Shown here: piece by piece, positions 11,044-22,712 of the stretch
Layout: each line of letters begins with the position of its first letter
Numbering within the stretch: position 1 is the stretch's first letter
Assembly (NCBI GenBank): GCA_026419785.1
Contig: JAODTK010001277.1
Span: 1-64,000 of the forward strand
Origin: Sclerodactyla briareus
Taxonomy: Eukaryota > Echinodermata > Holothuroidea > Dendrochirotida > Sclerodactylidae
Length of the DNA: 64,000 nt
Direction: 5' to 3'
The notes under the pieces: model-generated
Database searches by the model: none
Told to the model about the DNA's origin: nothing
What the model saw: the letters and a program-made list of their open reading frames with translations, nothing else
Program-made: the position numbers and the translations under genes

Positions 11044-11675
11044 ACAACCAGTCAACTACACACACAAGTACACTACAACCCATGACCCGTTATATACATG
11101 TCAGGTCGGTTGCGGACAACAATGTGAAGAGAAATTTGAGTCATTTTAAAAAAAGTAACCTTAAGTTAGGTCTAGAGGTACAAAGTACAAGTACAACTTC
11201 GCAGTTGCCATATCTTCATGGTGCCCACTGCCCAGGAATTTAGGTCCCAAGGCCAGTGTGGGCCCATCAAGTGGAATTATGCAATTTACAAATTTTGTTG
11301 CAGAGTGCTGACATTGGGTCATAATGATTAATGGATGGTCTAACAGCTGTACCTTGTGGTGTCCATGAATTTTTGGTCCAAGGTCCCACTTGGGCCTGTG
11401 GGCCCCATTTCATGAAATTTCACACAATGGTACTTGGAAATGCCATCTCCTCCCACAAGCTTCAATTGATTTTCTTCAAGGTTACATGTAACAGTCTGTG
11501 GATAGAGGGCTAGTGGGAGTGTTCGCGGGAATTTTGTGCTTTAATGCCGTTTTGGGCCCTAGGGCTCCTCATATGAAATACTGCAAAATCTGTATCTCCT
11601 ACAAATTTTTGTGCACGTGCTCTGTTCAGGTCAATCGGATTCACACGCAGTTACTTGCTCGGTAACAAGCTCCTT

Positions 11676-12010
11676 GAAGGCCGGTCCCTACGGTAGTGGC
11701 CACTCCACCAGAATCAACCCGACGACAACCTAGGGGTTGACACAGTGTTGCAAACCGCATAAATCGAGTGAATACGGCGTGACCACGGAGTCAAAACCGA
11801 GCGATTCTCTCGGTGGAGACCACGCAAATTTTGTGCATGCACAAATTTTTCCGGCGGGTCCACCGTGCATCGCCGAGACAGAAACGTTAGCCGAGTGACC
11901 ACAGGGTGCCTACGGAGTGTCACCGAGTATCACCGGAAAGTCGCACGAAATCCAAAAATTATTCGGTTCTCACACGGTTGTCATATCCGGTATTGTGTGA
12001 CAGGGCCTTT
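11676..12010. mobile_element. MITE copy 2, duplicated with its host repeat
   Basis: Nearly identical to the element at 10698-11043, including the central TTTGTGCATGCACAAA palindrome and the ACCGAG motifs. The sequences outside both ends (TTGCTCGGTA...AAGCTC on the left, ACAACCAGTCAACTACAC on the right) are also shared. The copy therefore arose by tandem duplication of the array, not by a second transposition. Confidence 0.75.
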
Positions 12011-13360
12011 ACAACCAGTCAACTACACACAAAGTACACTACATACCCACTGACCCCGTATATTAACCTTCAGGTCGGTGGTACAACCATGTGAAGAAAT
12101 TTGATTCATTTTACAAAAGTACACCTAAAGTTAGGTTATAGGCTACAAAGTACAAGTACAACTTCGCAGTTGCCATATCTTCATGGTGCCCACTGCCCAG
12201 GAATTTAGGTCCCAAGGCCCAGTGTGGGCCCATCAAGTGGAATTATGCAATTTACAAATTTTGTTGCACAGTGCTGACATTGGGTCATAATGAATAATGA
12301 TGGTCTAACAGCTGTACCTTTGTGGTGTTCATGAATTTTTTGGTCCAAGGTCCCACTTGGGCCTGTGGGCCCATTTCATGAAACTTCAACAATGGTACTT
12401 GAAATGCATCTCCTCCTCCCACAAGGCTTTCATAGATTTTCTTCGAAAATTACATGTAGCGGTCCTTGGGTAGAGGCCATTAGAGTGGTTTGGGAATTTG
12501 AAACCTAGGCCCATTATGGACTACTGCAAATCTTGTATCTCCTATAAGCTTTGTTGCACAGTGCTCAATGTTCCAATCATATGGTGGTCCAAGTTTCCAT
12601 ATCTTCATGGTGCCCACTGCCCAGGAATTAGGGTCCCAAGGCCCAGTGTGGGCCCATCAAGTGGAATTATGCAATTTACAAATTTTGTTGCACAGTGCTG
12701 ACATTGGGTCATAATGAATAATGATGGTCTAACAGCTGTACCTTTGTGGTGTTCATGAATTTTTTGGTCCAAGGTCCCACTTGGGCCTGTGGGCCCATTT
12801 CATGAAACTTCAACAATGGTACTTGAAATGCATCTCCTCCCACAGCTTCAATTGATTTTCTTCAAACAAACTTACATGTAGCGGTCCTTGGGTAGAGGGC
12901 CATTAGAGTGGTTTGGGAATTTGAAACCCTAGGGCCCAATATATGGAATACTGCAAAATCTTGTATCTCCTACGAAACTCTGTTGCAGTGCTGATGGTAG
13001 TCATAATGATGGTCTAATAGCTGTACCTTCAGGGTGCCCAGGGATTTAGGACCCAAGGCCCAGTGTCACTGCAGCCCATTATGTGGAATATTTATTGACT
13101 GCTAAGACATCTTCGGGCCTATGAAGATCGTGGTCAAAAGTCGGTAAGGGCCACAATAGCCATTTTTTTCAAAACTGCCTTCTTGCCCCGATGATCTTGA
13201 ACATTTATCACATAATTGTACATTCGTCTTGGTATAGTTGTGTGGTTTACGCATGACAGCACCATAGACTGTATAGTCAAAAGACACGATGTGGGAACCA
13301 ACCCGGGTAATCAACTGATGTAATTCACTCAAATAATCTCTATTCCACCTCATTTTCTAG

Positions 13361-13693
13361 GATTGGTACGATTCTCTCGCGTCCACCCAGTCTGATGCCT
13401 GTCGTTTCCTGAGCAAGATCACAGAGTTTCAGCAGAAGTCAGGAGGAGGCGGTATAACCGGTTGTATGTGTGACGCCCTCTCGGGCTGCAAGTCCTGCTG
13501 ACGAGGCTACGGTACAAGAGTCCAACGTCCTCCCTGTTCATGTGGAGAGGAGTGGGACCTACACCAGGGGCCAGATGGTACAAATGGGGGGTAGCCCTCC
13601 TGGCATAAACTGGAAAAAGACCTGGGACCCAATATCAGAGTGGTGACCAAATGCGATGCTGAGCACTTCAAAGGGATAATGACAGCACGATGA
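13361..13693 (+). CDS. IUNH-family nucleoside hydrolase, terminal exon
   Basis: The acceptor CATTTTCTAG ends at 13360. Residues are DWYDSLASTQSDACRFLSKI, then the short CDA motif (the position of the family's catalytic-loop Asp), then in a shifted frame DEATVQESNVLPVHVE and GTYTRGQMV, and in another shift LEKDLGPNIRVVTKCDAEHF and KGIMTAR with TGA at 13691-13693. The family's 'TRGqtvvd' and 'vevvtkvD...F' C-terminal blocks are all present, so the gene ends here. Frame changes lie near 13495 and at the G-run near 13588. The downstream neighbour on the other strand (the DENND1 tail) converges on this gene. Confidence 0.88.
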
Positions 13694-13699
13694 AGCTCT

Positions 13700-14525
13700 A
13701 ACAATCTACTTCTCACTGATATTGACATAGCGGCCACGACTGGAACAAACGCTTGAAGATGTTTAGGTCGCTTGAAACCAGTACTGGAATGTTAGCGGCT
13801 GCAGCTGAGACACGTGGGCTCCCAAGCCACTAATCTTGCGTTTTTTGCGATCATTGGTTGCTAGCTGAGAAAGAGCTTGAACAAAATTCTTTCCAGTTGG
13901 AGTGTAGTATGATTCAGTAGGCATGGTGCCTGTCACGGAATTAAAGATTATGAATCTCACTTACTGCTGACTCATCATGGTTTTGGGCCAGTGTCTGGAA
14001 TGCTTTTTCGTCTGGTGCAGTACACGATTGCCTTTAACTCTGTTTAGGAGAGGTCCGTGAGCCTTGGGTTTTAACTTAATGTGCTTGGGGGGGGTATGGC
14101 ATAATGGTAATTTGATTGCTCAGCGACAGGCTGTGTTTGTAGGAGCACATGAATTGAACGAGTCGACATGGCCTGCCCTTCTATTATGGCCACTTACAAT
14201 TGGTGCAGATGTATTCCTGACAGTATAGACCATGGAACAAGGGGGGTGTTGACATTTGAAAGTTCAGTGAAAGTGAAATAGCTGGTATTGAAAGGGTCAA
14301 TGTAACAAAAAATGATCAATAGTGTTTATAGAGAGCTGAGTTATTGTTGAGTTCTGCTGCTGTGTCACTGCTTTCCCTACTCCTGTACAATGTATTTCAA
14401 AAGTTTCCTTTGGTTTCCCCTGATATGTCACAATGGGCATAAGTTTCCACTTATTTATCAATTGGCCGTTTTACTTGGCAGATGATAAATAATGATTCAT
14501 AATGATCATAAATAGGCCGGTCGTG
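13700..14525. other. 3' flank of IUNH gene, nothing recognised
   Basis: AT-leaning sequence. A 53-codon minus-strand frame starting in a good Kozak context near 13922 was inspected and not supported. No clear polyadenylation signal close behind the stop codon was found. Confidence 0.5.
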
Positions 14526-14529
14526 CCAA

Positions 14530-14880
14530 GGTAAACACTTGGTTATTAAACAGTATGAAAAAGAAGAGATAATAGGACTTTGCGAAGATTCTGCGGAAGA
14601 AGTCTGTTTTCAATCGATGGTAATGCTATTGAAGTTGTCAGAATTGAGGTATTCAGGGCTTACTTTCAGTAAAGAGCTCAACTGGAATACCCACGTGAAT
14701 AATATGGCTCTATTGTATTGGGAGACTTGCTCAGTTGGTGAATGACGATGTCGTGTAAGCAGCTTTTGGCTTTCTGGTACAGTCACTAACTATTTATTGC
14801 GGTCCAGTTTGGTTGAATAGATATTTCAAGAGATATTCTGCTATAACTGATGGTTACATTAGCAAATATATACTCGGGAC
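14530..14880 (+). mobile_element. LINE fragment (post-RT region)
   Basis: In broken plus-strand frames the sequence reads FSIDGNAIEVV, then YSGLTFSKELNWNTHVNN, then a segment encoding a SSKQLLAFW-like stretch. This matches the 'yLGvtfsk.LnWn.Hi..i' segment that follows the reverse transcriptase domain in many non-LTR elements. Both ends are missing and several frame changes are present. It is a relic. Confidence 0.65.
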
Positions 14881-15880
14881 AACTGAAGCATAATCATATA
14901 GTGATCTCCTTGGCACACCGTATTGACTGCTGATGCTGCTGCCTACTCTGATTATCCCTTTTTATTATATTGTCATTTTTCCTGATGAATAGCAATGAAT
15001 GAAGGTTTTAACTTAATATGAGAAAAAAAGTACCAATATTTTTATAATATTTCTTGTCTATGTCTATTATTATTCAGCAACTGAAAATACACACCCCTCT
15101 CTTATCATTCTACTCCTGTACAATAAAAATGAATACATTGTTTCACATCAATGTTACCTGAACTTCCCTATCCACAGGGTCCATTCCATGACCCCTGACC
15201 CCTTCTCCATATCATAATGCTGATGGACATTAGGGGGGGGGGGGGGGGGGGGGGGGGGGTGATGGGGGAGACTGCCTGAATGTTTTGGAATTTCTTCCTC
15301 CAGACTATTTATTTAATAGCACAGAACTAACTGTAAAGCGCGTTTCCATTCACAAACCTCCTGGGGCGGTTTAAAATCGCTGACCATATATTTCAATCAA
15401 CTGAACTGTTTCATGCACGCGGCGACACCTTCGTTTTACCCGCACCCCTGGCGTGGTATTTCGTCACGCAATCGAGTTTGCTTGTCCCCGCTAGTGCGAG
15501 TAGAGAACAAATGTCATGTCAAATAATGTTCCAACAACATTCATACTGTTTCACACTCGTGATTATCATTTATACAAATTGGCTCTATTTTTAACAGCCA
15601 GACCAACCTATCAGAAACATTTGGCATGTTTTTGAAACCATTGACGTGTCAAATATTTGCTAATTGATCCCAATACTGTCCAGTTCTATTAGTATTTTAG
15701 GTGCTATCTTTGACATTTAGAACACTGGTTCTTAGAAATTACACACCGGTGTTCAAGTTTAATAAACGCTAGTGTATCATCCGGGTGGTTTTGATTAAAT
15801 AATACTAATGATTATAAATATATTAAACCATAGCTCCACCACACCCGTTGAGCACTCTGTATTTTTCGAAGCAATTCCGG
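14881..15880. other. Intergenic, no gene; long G run
   Basis: AT-rich intergenic DNA with a homopolymer of about 27 G at 15233-15259, annotated separately. No exon, tRNA or element ends were seen. Confidence 0.5.
15233..15259. repeat. Poly-G run (~27)
   Basis: An uninterrupted G homopolymer in AT-rich context. Similar G or C runs occur at about 40557-40573, 46478-46494 and 49620-49650. They are prone to length error in sequencing and can form quadruplexes. Confidence 0.9.
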
Positions 15881-15884
15881 ACAT

Positions 15885-16120
15885 TTAATAATAATAATAC
15901 ACGGTTTCTATATAGCGCATATGATATACACACAAAAGTGTAAGAGGTACATGATTGTTCAAAATGCGGCACCCGCCCTGCCCGCGTGCATGGAATTGGA
16001 AACAACGGCTCAGGAGGCTGCTGGTTGTTTTTTCTACCAACTCGCCCTCCTATCCACCTGAAAACCCCCACGCATACTAAACGCGGCGTTGTGGTAACAC
16101 AAGTCTGGCAGCACCATGCG
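15885..16120 (-). mobile_element. SINE 3' part with GCGCTATAT tail
   Basis: On the minus strand it ends 'CATATGCGCTATATAGAAACC' then a (TTA)n tail. This ending is typical of deuterostome and lophotrochozoan core-SINEs ('GGCGCTATATAAAT...ATTATTATT'). A comparable tail ends the SINEs at 25863-26155 and 32600-32880. The tRNA-like head was not recognised, so the copy is either 5'-truncated or diverged. Confidence 0.5.
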
Positions 16121-16199
16121 TTCTTCCGACTGAAAGGACAAACGTGTGACTGTTTAGGAATGCCCGCAATTCCAGTAGCTAATGAGAGCTAAGGAAGTT

Positions 16200-18330
16200 G
16201 CTTTCTCCTGTAAATTTCAATATTATATATATTAAAGACCGATAGATATTAAATACAGTAAACTAGCCAGGCCGTTAATTACATGACATAAGAGAGATAG
16301 ACATATACATACAGAGCTGATGAAATTGAAACAGACTGGAGCGGGGAAAAACAAATCTTATTGCTTGCCCTAGGGTCAAGGTTCTCCCAATGTAAAGCAC
16401 CATTTAAGATACCAAATCAGAAGTTACAGTGATCCTCCACTTGTGTATACATCAACGTAGTAGTCACTAGATTGACATTCTGTGTTCAAGTTACGGCATA
16501 TCCCTCTGAGCCCAGTTGTCAGAGTGATCCAGCTCCAGGAAAGAACCCAACGCAGTATTTTGAAGTGGTAAAAGTGTCAGAGCACCACATCTACTATGTA
16601 TAGGCTATAACGTCAAAAGCAATATAATAACCTCTGTATACTCATGGGACATTTGCCAATAGACAGTGGCTAATGTCAATATATGGTCAGCCCTGCCACC
16701 ACTATCCTCCATCAATGCCCTACTGGGGGGGCACATTGGGTATCCTTATGAAGAATGTGATCCTAGAACTGGAGATGGAACTGTTTAGAAAACTGACAAC
16801 CAACTTTCCGGTTGTAATTTAGTAATGGACATCTTGTATAATCCAGCACACCCGATTAGAAATCCAGAGCTTCACAGAGGTGCTGAAATCAATCTGGCCT
16901 GGTTTAGTTTGAATCTTTAGGTTGTTATAGCGCCCTACCCAATTGCTTAGGAATGCGGATGGTTTCTTGTCGATAACCACCTGGTGTTTAAAAATTGGTC
17001 CCACAAACAGTTTCCTGTGTACATGTTGCTCCTCATCTACATCCCTAAAGCACTTTTATTTTACAATGCCCACAATCACAGGGAACACCAGGCTTATCCC
17101 CAGATATTCATTAGGCATAGCCAATAGCGAAACCAAATTCCGCATGATGAGTCGCATCTATTCAGTTCAGTATCCGGTGTGCCTTAGTGTTCAGAGTGGA
17201 CCATTTAATAGCCAGCTTGGGCGCGTGACAAAGCGAATCAATTGTAACCGAGAAATCAATTTTTTTTCATGACCCCAGAATTCACAGATTTTTGTAAAAG
17301 AAAACAGAATGCAGGAAACCAATCCGTTTGCAAATGTCGCATGCCTAAGTAAAAATGGCTTATGAAGTTCAAATCCCATTTCGCAGGTAGGTATGAATGT
17401 GAAGTGATTCACAGGGCCGAGGTGGTAACCAGAGTGCACTGAATATCTAGGCTGTTTGTTAGACAAGCGACCGCCCCCAGTGTCTCGCTGGTTACGCGAT
17501 CCGTTTTCTTTCATCTATTAGTCACCATGCGAACAATTACAGGCCATTTAATGATTGCTTTAAGAATTTGTATTAGCATTCGACAGGAACAGCCTACTAA
17601 TCAATTACCAATTTCAAATCCGTAGGACTGCTTATTGACATGTCTACCGAATGAATTGGTGGAAATGTGACTAAATGGCCTAAATTTATGTCAAATTCGA
17701 CAATCAACTCTCTGTTGACCCGTTTTCTCACTTCACTTATCTTAGGACCAATTGTTAACCACACTTCACACATTCGCATGACTCAAGCAATGTTATACAC
17801 ACGCATCACCCCTAATGAACTGATTCAATGTTAACATTTGGCGAGACTGAAGGTAAGAACCACAGCTCATAGTGGACGCTAGTCCTATCTAATTAAATTT
17901 GTTTGTATATCCTCAGTGGTCACCCATAAATTCCCATTTATACCAATTCTATCCCCATGGAGTTACTCTCTTACCTCCCCCCCCCCCTCCCTTTCACACA
18001 CCAGAGCTACTGCAGGTATAACCTGACCCCCTCTTCTTGAATAGTCCTTGGGAGTAGTAAACAAATGACTGAGTGTTTATCCTTTTATGGGCAGTGTAAG
18101 GGGCCCAGAAGGGGTTATGACAGGACATGAGTGAACCTCAAGGTAAAAAGGCAGGTTTTGACAATTTATGAAATCTCTGTCTGTCACAGATAGGAAACGA
18201 GTTAAGATGACATGGAAATAACAGGCCTGAGGGGTTGGAATGAGAAACTCTCAACATTTGTCATTGATAGCATGCTATAATGATCGTGATTTCACAAACA
18301 TCATGCTGGTCCATCTAGGGGTGTGCCCAA
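16200..18330. other. Intergenic, no gene recognised
   Basis: Plain AT-leaning sequence. The longest open frames (109 codons + at 16943-17272; 107 codons - at 17191-17514) show no domain I recognise and overlap each other, so they are treated as chance. Confidence 0.5.
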
Positions 18331-18339
18331 ACTATACAT

Positions 18340-18660
18340 TCTTAAAAAGGTCGCGTACAGTCTCGGAGGTTGTTGCAGTGAATGTTATTATTTGACAGTT
18401 TTTGGTCCTTAAACGTGCCCTGAGACCTTTGATGACATAACGGTGTTTTATGACAAAGTGTTCCCTTGATAACATACAGCATGTCCCAAAATTCAGCCAT
18501 ATCACAACACAGTCACTAAAAGATTGCGAAATGTTATGATTTTGCCAGTTTCTTGACCTCGAATGACCTTTGATGACATGACGGTGTTTTATGAAATGGT
18601 CGCCTCAATGTGATGCACCAAGCCCCAAAAGCATTCTGTAATCATGTACACACGCCCTAT
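18340..18660 (+). repeat. Direct repeat with TGACCTTTGATGACAT motif
   Basis: Two diverged direct copies of about 125 bases each contain 'GACCTTTGATGACATnACGG' followed by 'TGTTTTATGA' and an 'agcatgtcccaaaa'-type block. They belong to the wider set of TGACCT-rich dispersed repeats in this window. Confidence 0.6.
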
Positions 18661-18954
18661 GCTAAATCGGCCAAAAGGTATTAAAATCAACCTTTGGCCC
18701 CTGTAACTTGAAGACCCATGTTCGATCGAAGCGGGATTTGGTTTCGTCTATGTTGCCAAGAGAACTGTCCATATCTCAAAATCGACAGTTTTATTTCTTT
18801 GCCAGTAAACTCCTAAAATAGGCACTTGTCTTAAAAAACTTGACTTTGACCTTTTTGACCTTGTCTATAGATGTTTTGGATTACTTAACCCAAAAAATTA
18901 CCATGACAAATCTCTACAGTCACCCTACTGCATTCATCCCAACTGGCCATTTTT

Positions 18955-19290
18955 AACAAAATTCGATAAAAATGCATAATTTATGCAAATTACTCACATT
19001 AAATTACCTTAAGTGACCTCACACTGTTGTTAAATATTTTCAGGATCAAGGTGTACCATCTCCACCACGTTTTCATGAGGATCCACCACTTTAAAATATG
19101 CACATAAATTATGCAAATGGACTAGGTGATGCAGACAGTACATCAAATGACCTTCCCGTTTGCCTCGGCCCTACTGTAAAACTTCATCGCGACTATAGAA
19201 CACCTTCCTCAACGAGTTTCGTACGAAATCCAACGACGTCAAATATCGCAAATTATTGCAAATGACGACTTAATTAGCATATAATCATGC
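18955..19290 (+). repeat. ATGCATAAATTATGCAAAT dispersed repeat (~130-bp units)
   Basis: Units of about 130 bases contain an 'AAAATGCATAAnTTATGCAA' palindromic block, 'CATTAAATnACCTnnAGTGA' and a 'GGATCAAGGTGnACCA' block. A second array of the same family lies at 31515-31780. It is noncoding and intergenic here. Confidence 0.65.
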
Positions 19291-19299
19291 CAAGAATCT

Positions 19300-20840
19300 A
19301 ATCAATTCGTGTACTCTCATAGTTGTTTATATACTATATCTCCGACGGCATCACAATGCTCTACCGATCAGAGATATCTTGTACACAGCTCCCGGGCCAA
19401 TTTTCGTTAAATATGCAAATTTCTGCAAATGAGTATGGTCTTTCGGGTCGAAAAGTGGATGCAGCATCGGCAACTCTTCATCGCGCACCTCCACAAAAAG
19501 TTCCCAGCATGGTGGCTTCACGGTTCAGGAGATATCGGACTGCACATCCGGACACGACGACAGACCAGACAACATACAACCCACAACAAAGTGACCACTA
19601 TGTCTGCCCCTTGAACCAAGTTCAGGCGGCCACAAACAAAAAACAATCAGTTTTAACCACCAACAGAATACATCTAATACAACACTACCACTGGTAATTC
19701 CAATTACCTCATGTTCCACACTACTGACAACATTAGTCCGCTCTAGTAACTTCCTAAGATTAGGAAAACTGCAAGATCAAATATCATCAGTCTAATTTGA
19801 TCACTTTGGAAACAAATGTATCAGTCTAAACTGGACATTCCTATGATTTTCCACTATTGAGTCTGAGGCCTTTCAAGTTTGTACATGTGTATTTGGGCAG
19901 ATCGAAGAGCCAACCCAACATGCAATATTAAATGGCATACTTGAAACAAACCTGCAAATGTTCTTTGCTTTCTATCTAATCATAATTTACACCATACTTA
20001 GTACCTTGTGAATGTTCGTTTAACAACATCGAAACAAATAAATATATTGAATTCCTGTGTTTTTTTAATCTGCAACATCACAACCCCCACAATATCATCT
20101 CTGTTAGTTGATTCTGCAGTCCCTCCCTTCATATCTCTGATGTCGAGTAACTGAATGCCCCCCCAATGCTCGATCAAAAGACTTCACATTACCTGCATTA
20201 ATAGTAACTAAGGTGACAAAGTTACTACACTGTTAAAATTCACCCGGGACCACCTTACTTATCTGGGTATACTTACTGAATTACACATCAATTGTACCAG
20301 ATAAGCTCTTCAGAGATGGACAGGTGTATGGAACACTAACTGCAAGTATACTTCAATTACAGTTGAATGTCAGAATTGGAGCAAGCAGCAGCCATTTGGA
20401 AATTCCAAGTGCTGCTTTCTTCAAATTCAGATGATTTCATGGCACAGTCAACCGGAACAATAAATATTAAGCAACTTTTGAATACTGACATATTTGCCTG
20501 TTTCACATTTAATCACCGAGGTTCCAAACCTTTTTGGCCTCTGAAGACTGTTGTTGTGCCCGATCATGACCCCCGTCAACGTTCCAAAGACGGGAACTTC
20601 ATCGCGCTCATCGTCGCAGAAATTCCAAGCATTCTCCATCCAGGGGGGCAACAACTCCCATGTTGAAGCTAATTTTGTGCAAGTACTTGAAGACAAAACC
20701 TCAGAAGAATAATGCAATTCAAAGGATCCAGAAGCATGGCTCGGGATTCTCTGAATCTTACAAGTGTGTTTCTGGAAGATATGTCACTCTATCACACCAA
20801 ATGAGCCCACGCACAAGTGTTCCCAGAGGGTGTTTCCGTT
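19300..20840. other. Intergenic between convergent genes
   Basis: No exon is recognised. A 124-codon plus frame (19323-19697) and a 99-codon plus frame (20367-20666) have no recognisable domain. The part next to 20842 may be 3' untranslated sequence of the minus-strand gene. Confidence 0.45.
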
Positions 20841-20841
20841 G

Positions 20842-21336
20842 TCAGGTGTCAAAGGAATTCCTCTGCCTGGAGACCAAGTCGGCAAATGGGTCTAGTTGAT
20901 CAGTTTTTCCACCGCTACGCATTTCTGGCTAGAAGTGGGCGTGGTCACTTGGGGGGACGGAGGGGAGAAGGTCTTGCTCATAGTTTGGATTTCGCGTACC
21001 TGACCTTGTTTGCTGCTTGTGTTGTTTGTGGGGTGGGGGAGAGGAAAGTCTTTCATGTTCGGATTAGCAACTTTGACTTGCTGCTCGTGGCAGAGGGGAA
21101 TGCTGCACTGTCTCTTAGGGGGTGGCACCGGGGGCTTCCTCGGCATCGGGGTCGGATTTGGATGTTGTCCTCTGGGCCAGACGTCCTTCCTGTTGAGCTC
21201 CGCCCACTGCTCCGATGGTGTAGAAGGGAACTGTAGCCCTATTCCTTCCGCAGGCCGCTTTGGGGGAGACCGGTGGTTGGTTTGAGAGGTTCATTGGTTT
21301 CCCAAATGGATCTTGGGCAGTCCCCCTGGGAGATCC
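20842..21336 (-). CDS. Proline-rich DPF-motif C-terminal exon (DENND1 tail, inferred)
   Basis: The minus-strand acceptor TGTTGGCAG precedes 21336. Translation begins GSPRGTAQDPFGKPMNLSNQ, passes a frame change to SEQWAELNRKDVWPRG, then MPRKPPVPPPKRQ, and ends in a third frame with GGKTDQLDPFADLVS and a stop at 20842-20844. Two DPF motifs are the classic peptide for the AP-2 alpha-appendage, and RKPPVPPPKR is a typical SH3 ligand. Connecdenn/DENND1 proteins are known to carry AP-2, clathrin and SH3 ligands after the DENN domain. I therefore infer that this is the tail of the minus-strand DENND1 gene. Other endocytic adaptors share such motifs, so the linkage is inference. Confidence 0.5.
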
Positions 21337-21412
21337 CTGCCAACACTGATCTGCACAACCAGAACTCTATATCAATAAATATCTGCCATTTTCAAGTTAT
21401 GCTTGCTCTCAC

Positions 21413-21553
21413 TCGCACGAGGTCACTTCTCCTTCGTCCTGGGAGAGCACTGGGGGCGGAGGCAGTCATGTGGGGGTTCACTATTGCGATGGTCCTGGGG
21501 ACGTTTTTTCCTTCTTGGCGGAAGGGAAGCGGATAGCCATCCAATCATCGTCC
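21413..21553 (-). CDS. Probable DENND1 C-terminal exon
   Basis: On the minus strand a strong acceptor, TTTTTTTACTCAG, precedes 21553 and a donor GTGAGA follows 21413. Residues are DDDWMAIRFPSAKKEKTSPG, then after a frame change PPPPVLSQDEGEVTS. It looks like a polar, Ser/Pro-rich linker. It lies directly upstream of the DPF exon and on the same strand as the DENN exons. Splice signals are good; homology is weak. Confidence 0.42.
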
Positions 21554-21591
21554 CTGAGTAAAAAAAGAAGAGAAATTTGAACTATTATTTC

Positions 21592-21617
21592 ATATATATA
21601 TATATATTATATATAAT

Positions 21618-21657
<40 letters not shown>
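21592..21657. repeat. (TA)n microsatellite
   Basis: A nearly pure TA dinucleotide tract of about 65 bases with two interruptions. Confidence 0.95.
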
Positions 21658-21659
<2 letters not shown>

Positions 21660-22102
21660 TAATACCATACATACTATTATACACATGGAATAGTCTTGCT
21701 CTAGCCAACTTTCATAACAAACGAAGGGACATGCTCATCTGAGTTTTTTGGAACTTACTGTGTACTATGTGAGAATGTAGTGGGAAGGTTGGCAGGTGGT
21801 TTGAAAGACATTTTTGACCACATGAATTTTGGACTGTTGGCAGACTTTTCCAGGGACCCGTGTTATCTACAGCAAGGGCCAAAATAATATTCTAAATTTG
21901 AAAATACCTTCATGGCTACACATCTTAGCATAGACGGTGGGTGCCCAAGAGTGTCTGCCTGGAGTTGTTTTTTCTTCACCAGGACAGATCTAGCCGCAGG
22001 GCGGGAGGACAATGTTGGAACACTCCGTGTAAGTTTAGGGTGACCAATTGCCATTGGAGTTAGTGCTTGTGTTGGATACTAAGAGCAGGAGTGAGGGCTT
22101 GC

Positions 22103-22591
22103 ATGCAGAGAAAATTCATCCCCAAGAGAGTCTTTTGTCCAAAAACCGCTGTTTCTGTGATTGCTATTGTGGTCTTTGCATTGGTTCTTTCCCCCTTGTT
22201 GGAACGAGTGGAATACCCTGGGGTAGCCTGGGGTTATTAGGTTTTACTCTGATAAGTGTTTGGCATTGTACTGGTGGCATCATACTACTACCTCATCTCG
22301 CTGTTCTTTTTCAGGGAAACTGGAATGCTGAAGCCCAGCACAAGGTACAGGATTGGAAGAGAACTTGGACGTACTGGCAGTGTTCATATACAGTCCTACA
22401 CAAGAAAGCCGACAACCACTTCTAACAACGCAGCTCAAATGTGGCCCATCGGACCTGTGTCCCAGCCAGATAATCTCAGTCAAAGCATGCAAGAATTTAG
22501 AGGGCCAGTAAAGTACCCCTTGGCTGACTGGAAATTGCAACCTCCTTTTAACAAGTGGAAGAACACAGTTAGAGATGGTACGCTACAATGA
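22103..22591 (+). CDS. Possible two-pass membrane protein, ~160 residues
   Basis: From ATG 22103 the sequence reads MQRKFIPKRVFCPKTAVSVI followed by AIVVFALVLSPLL (first hydrophobic segment, about residues 14-33). After a compensating pair of single-base shifts near 22220-22255 comes GLLGFTLISVFGIVLVASYY then YLISLFFF (second segment, about 41-71). A polar tail follows with RETGMLKPSTRYRIGRELGR and PLADWKLQPPFNKWK, and TGA at 22589-22591. I do not recognise the family. The hydrophobic pattern and a 110-codon open tail argue for real coding. The apparent acceptor TTCTTTTTCAG at 22314 could be chance inside the hydrophobic codons. The gene lies inside an intron of the minus-strand gene, so it is either nested or a retrocopy. 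Confidence 0.4.
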
Positions 22592-22712
22592 TTCACATTG
22601 GGCATAGTTCGATTTTTTTCCAGTGTATGCCGAACAAAGACTAGGTCCTCTCGATCTCACAGAAATAAACACCCTGCCACGATGATGAAGGACTGATTCG
22701 CTATTTGCCTGA

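Larger units (their letters stand above)
10220..13095 (+). repeat. ~425-bp tandem array with captured MITE, 5 copies
   Basis: Two marker blocks recur in order. The first is 'CCCAGGAATTTAGGTCCCAA' with a GGCCCATCAAGTGGAATTA block, near 10260, 11230, 12200, 12625 and a diverged copy near 13040. The second is 'ttTTTGGTCCAAGGTCCCAC', near 10420, 11370, 12335 and 12765. Spacing is about 425 bases in copies 3 to 5, but about 975 between copies 1, 2 and 3, because the first two each carry the same MITE insertion with the same flanks. The array fills the last intron of the nucleoside hydrolase gene and codes for nothing. Confidence 0.85.

Noticed and set aside
13763-13924. Minus-strand 53-codon frame with a good Kozak start (MPTESYYTPTGKNFVQALSQ)
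   Set aside because: Short, no recognised family, no splice partner, and adjacent to the end of the IUNH gene.
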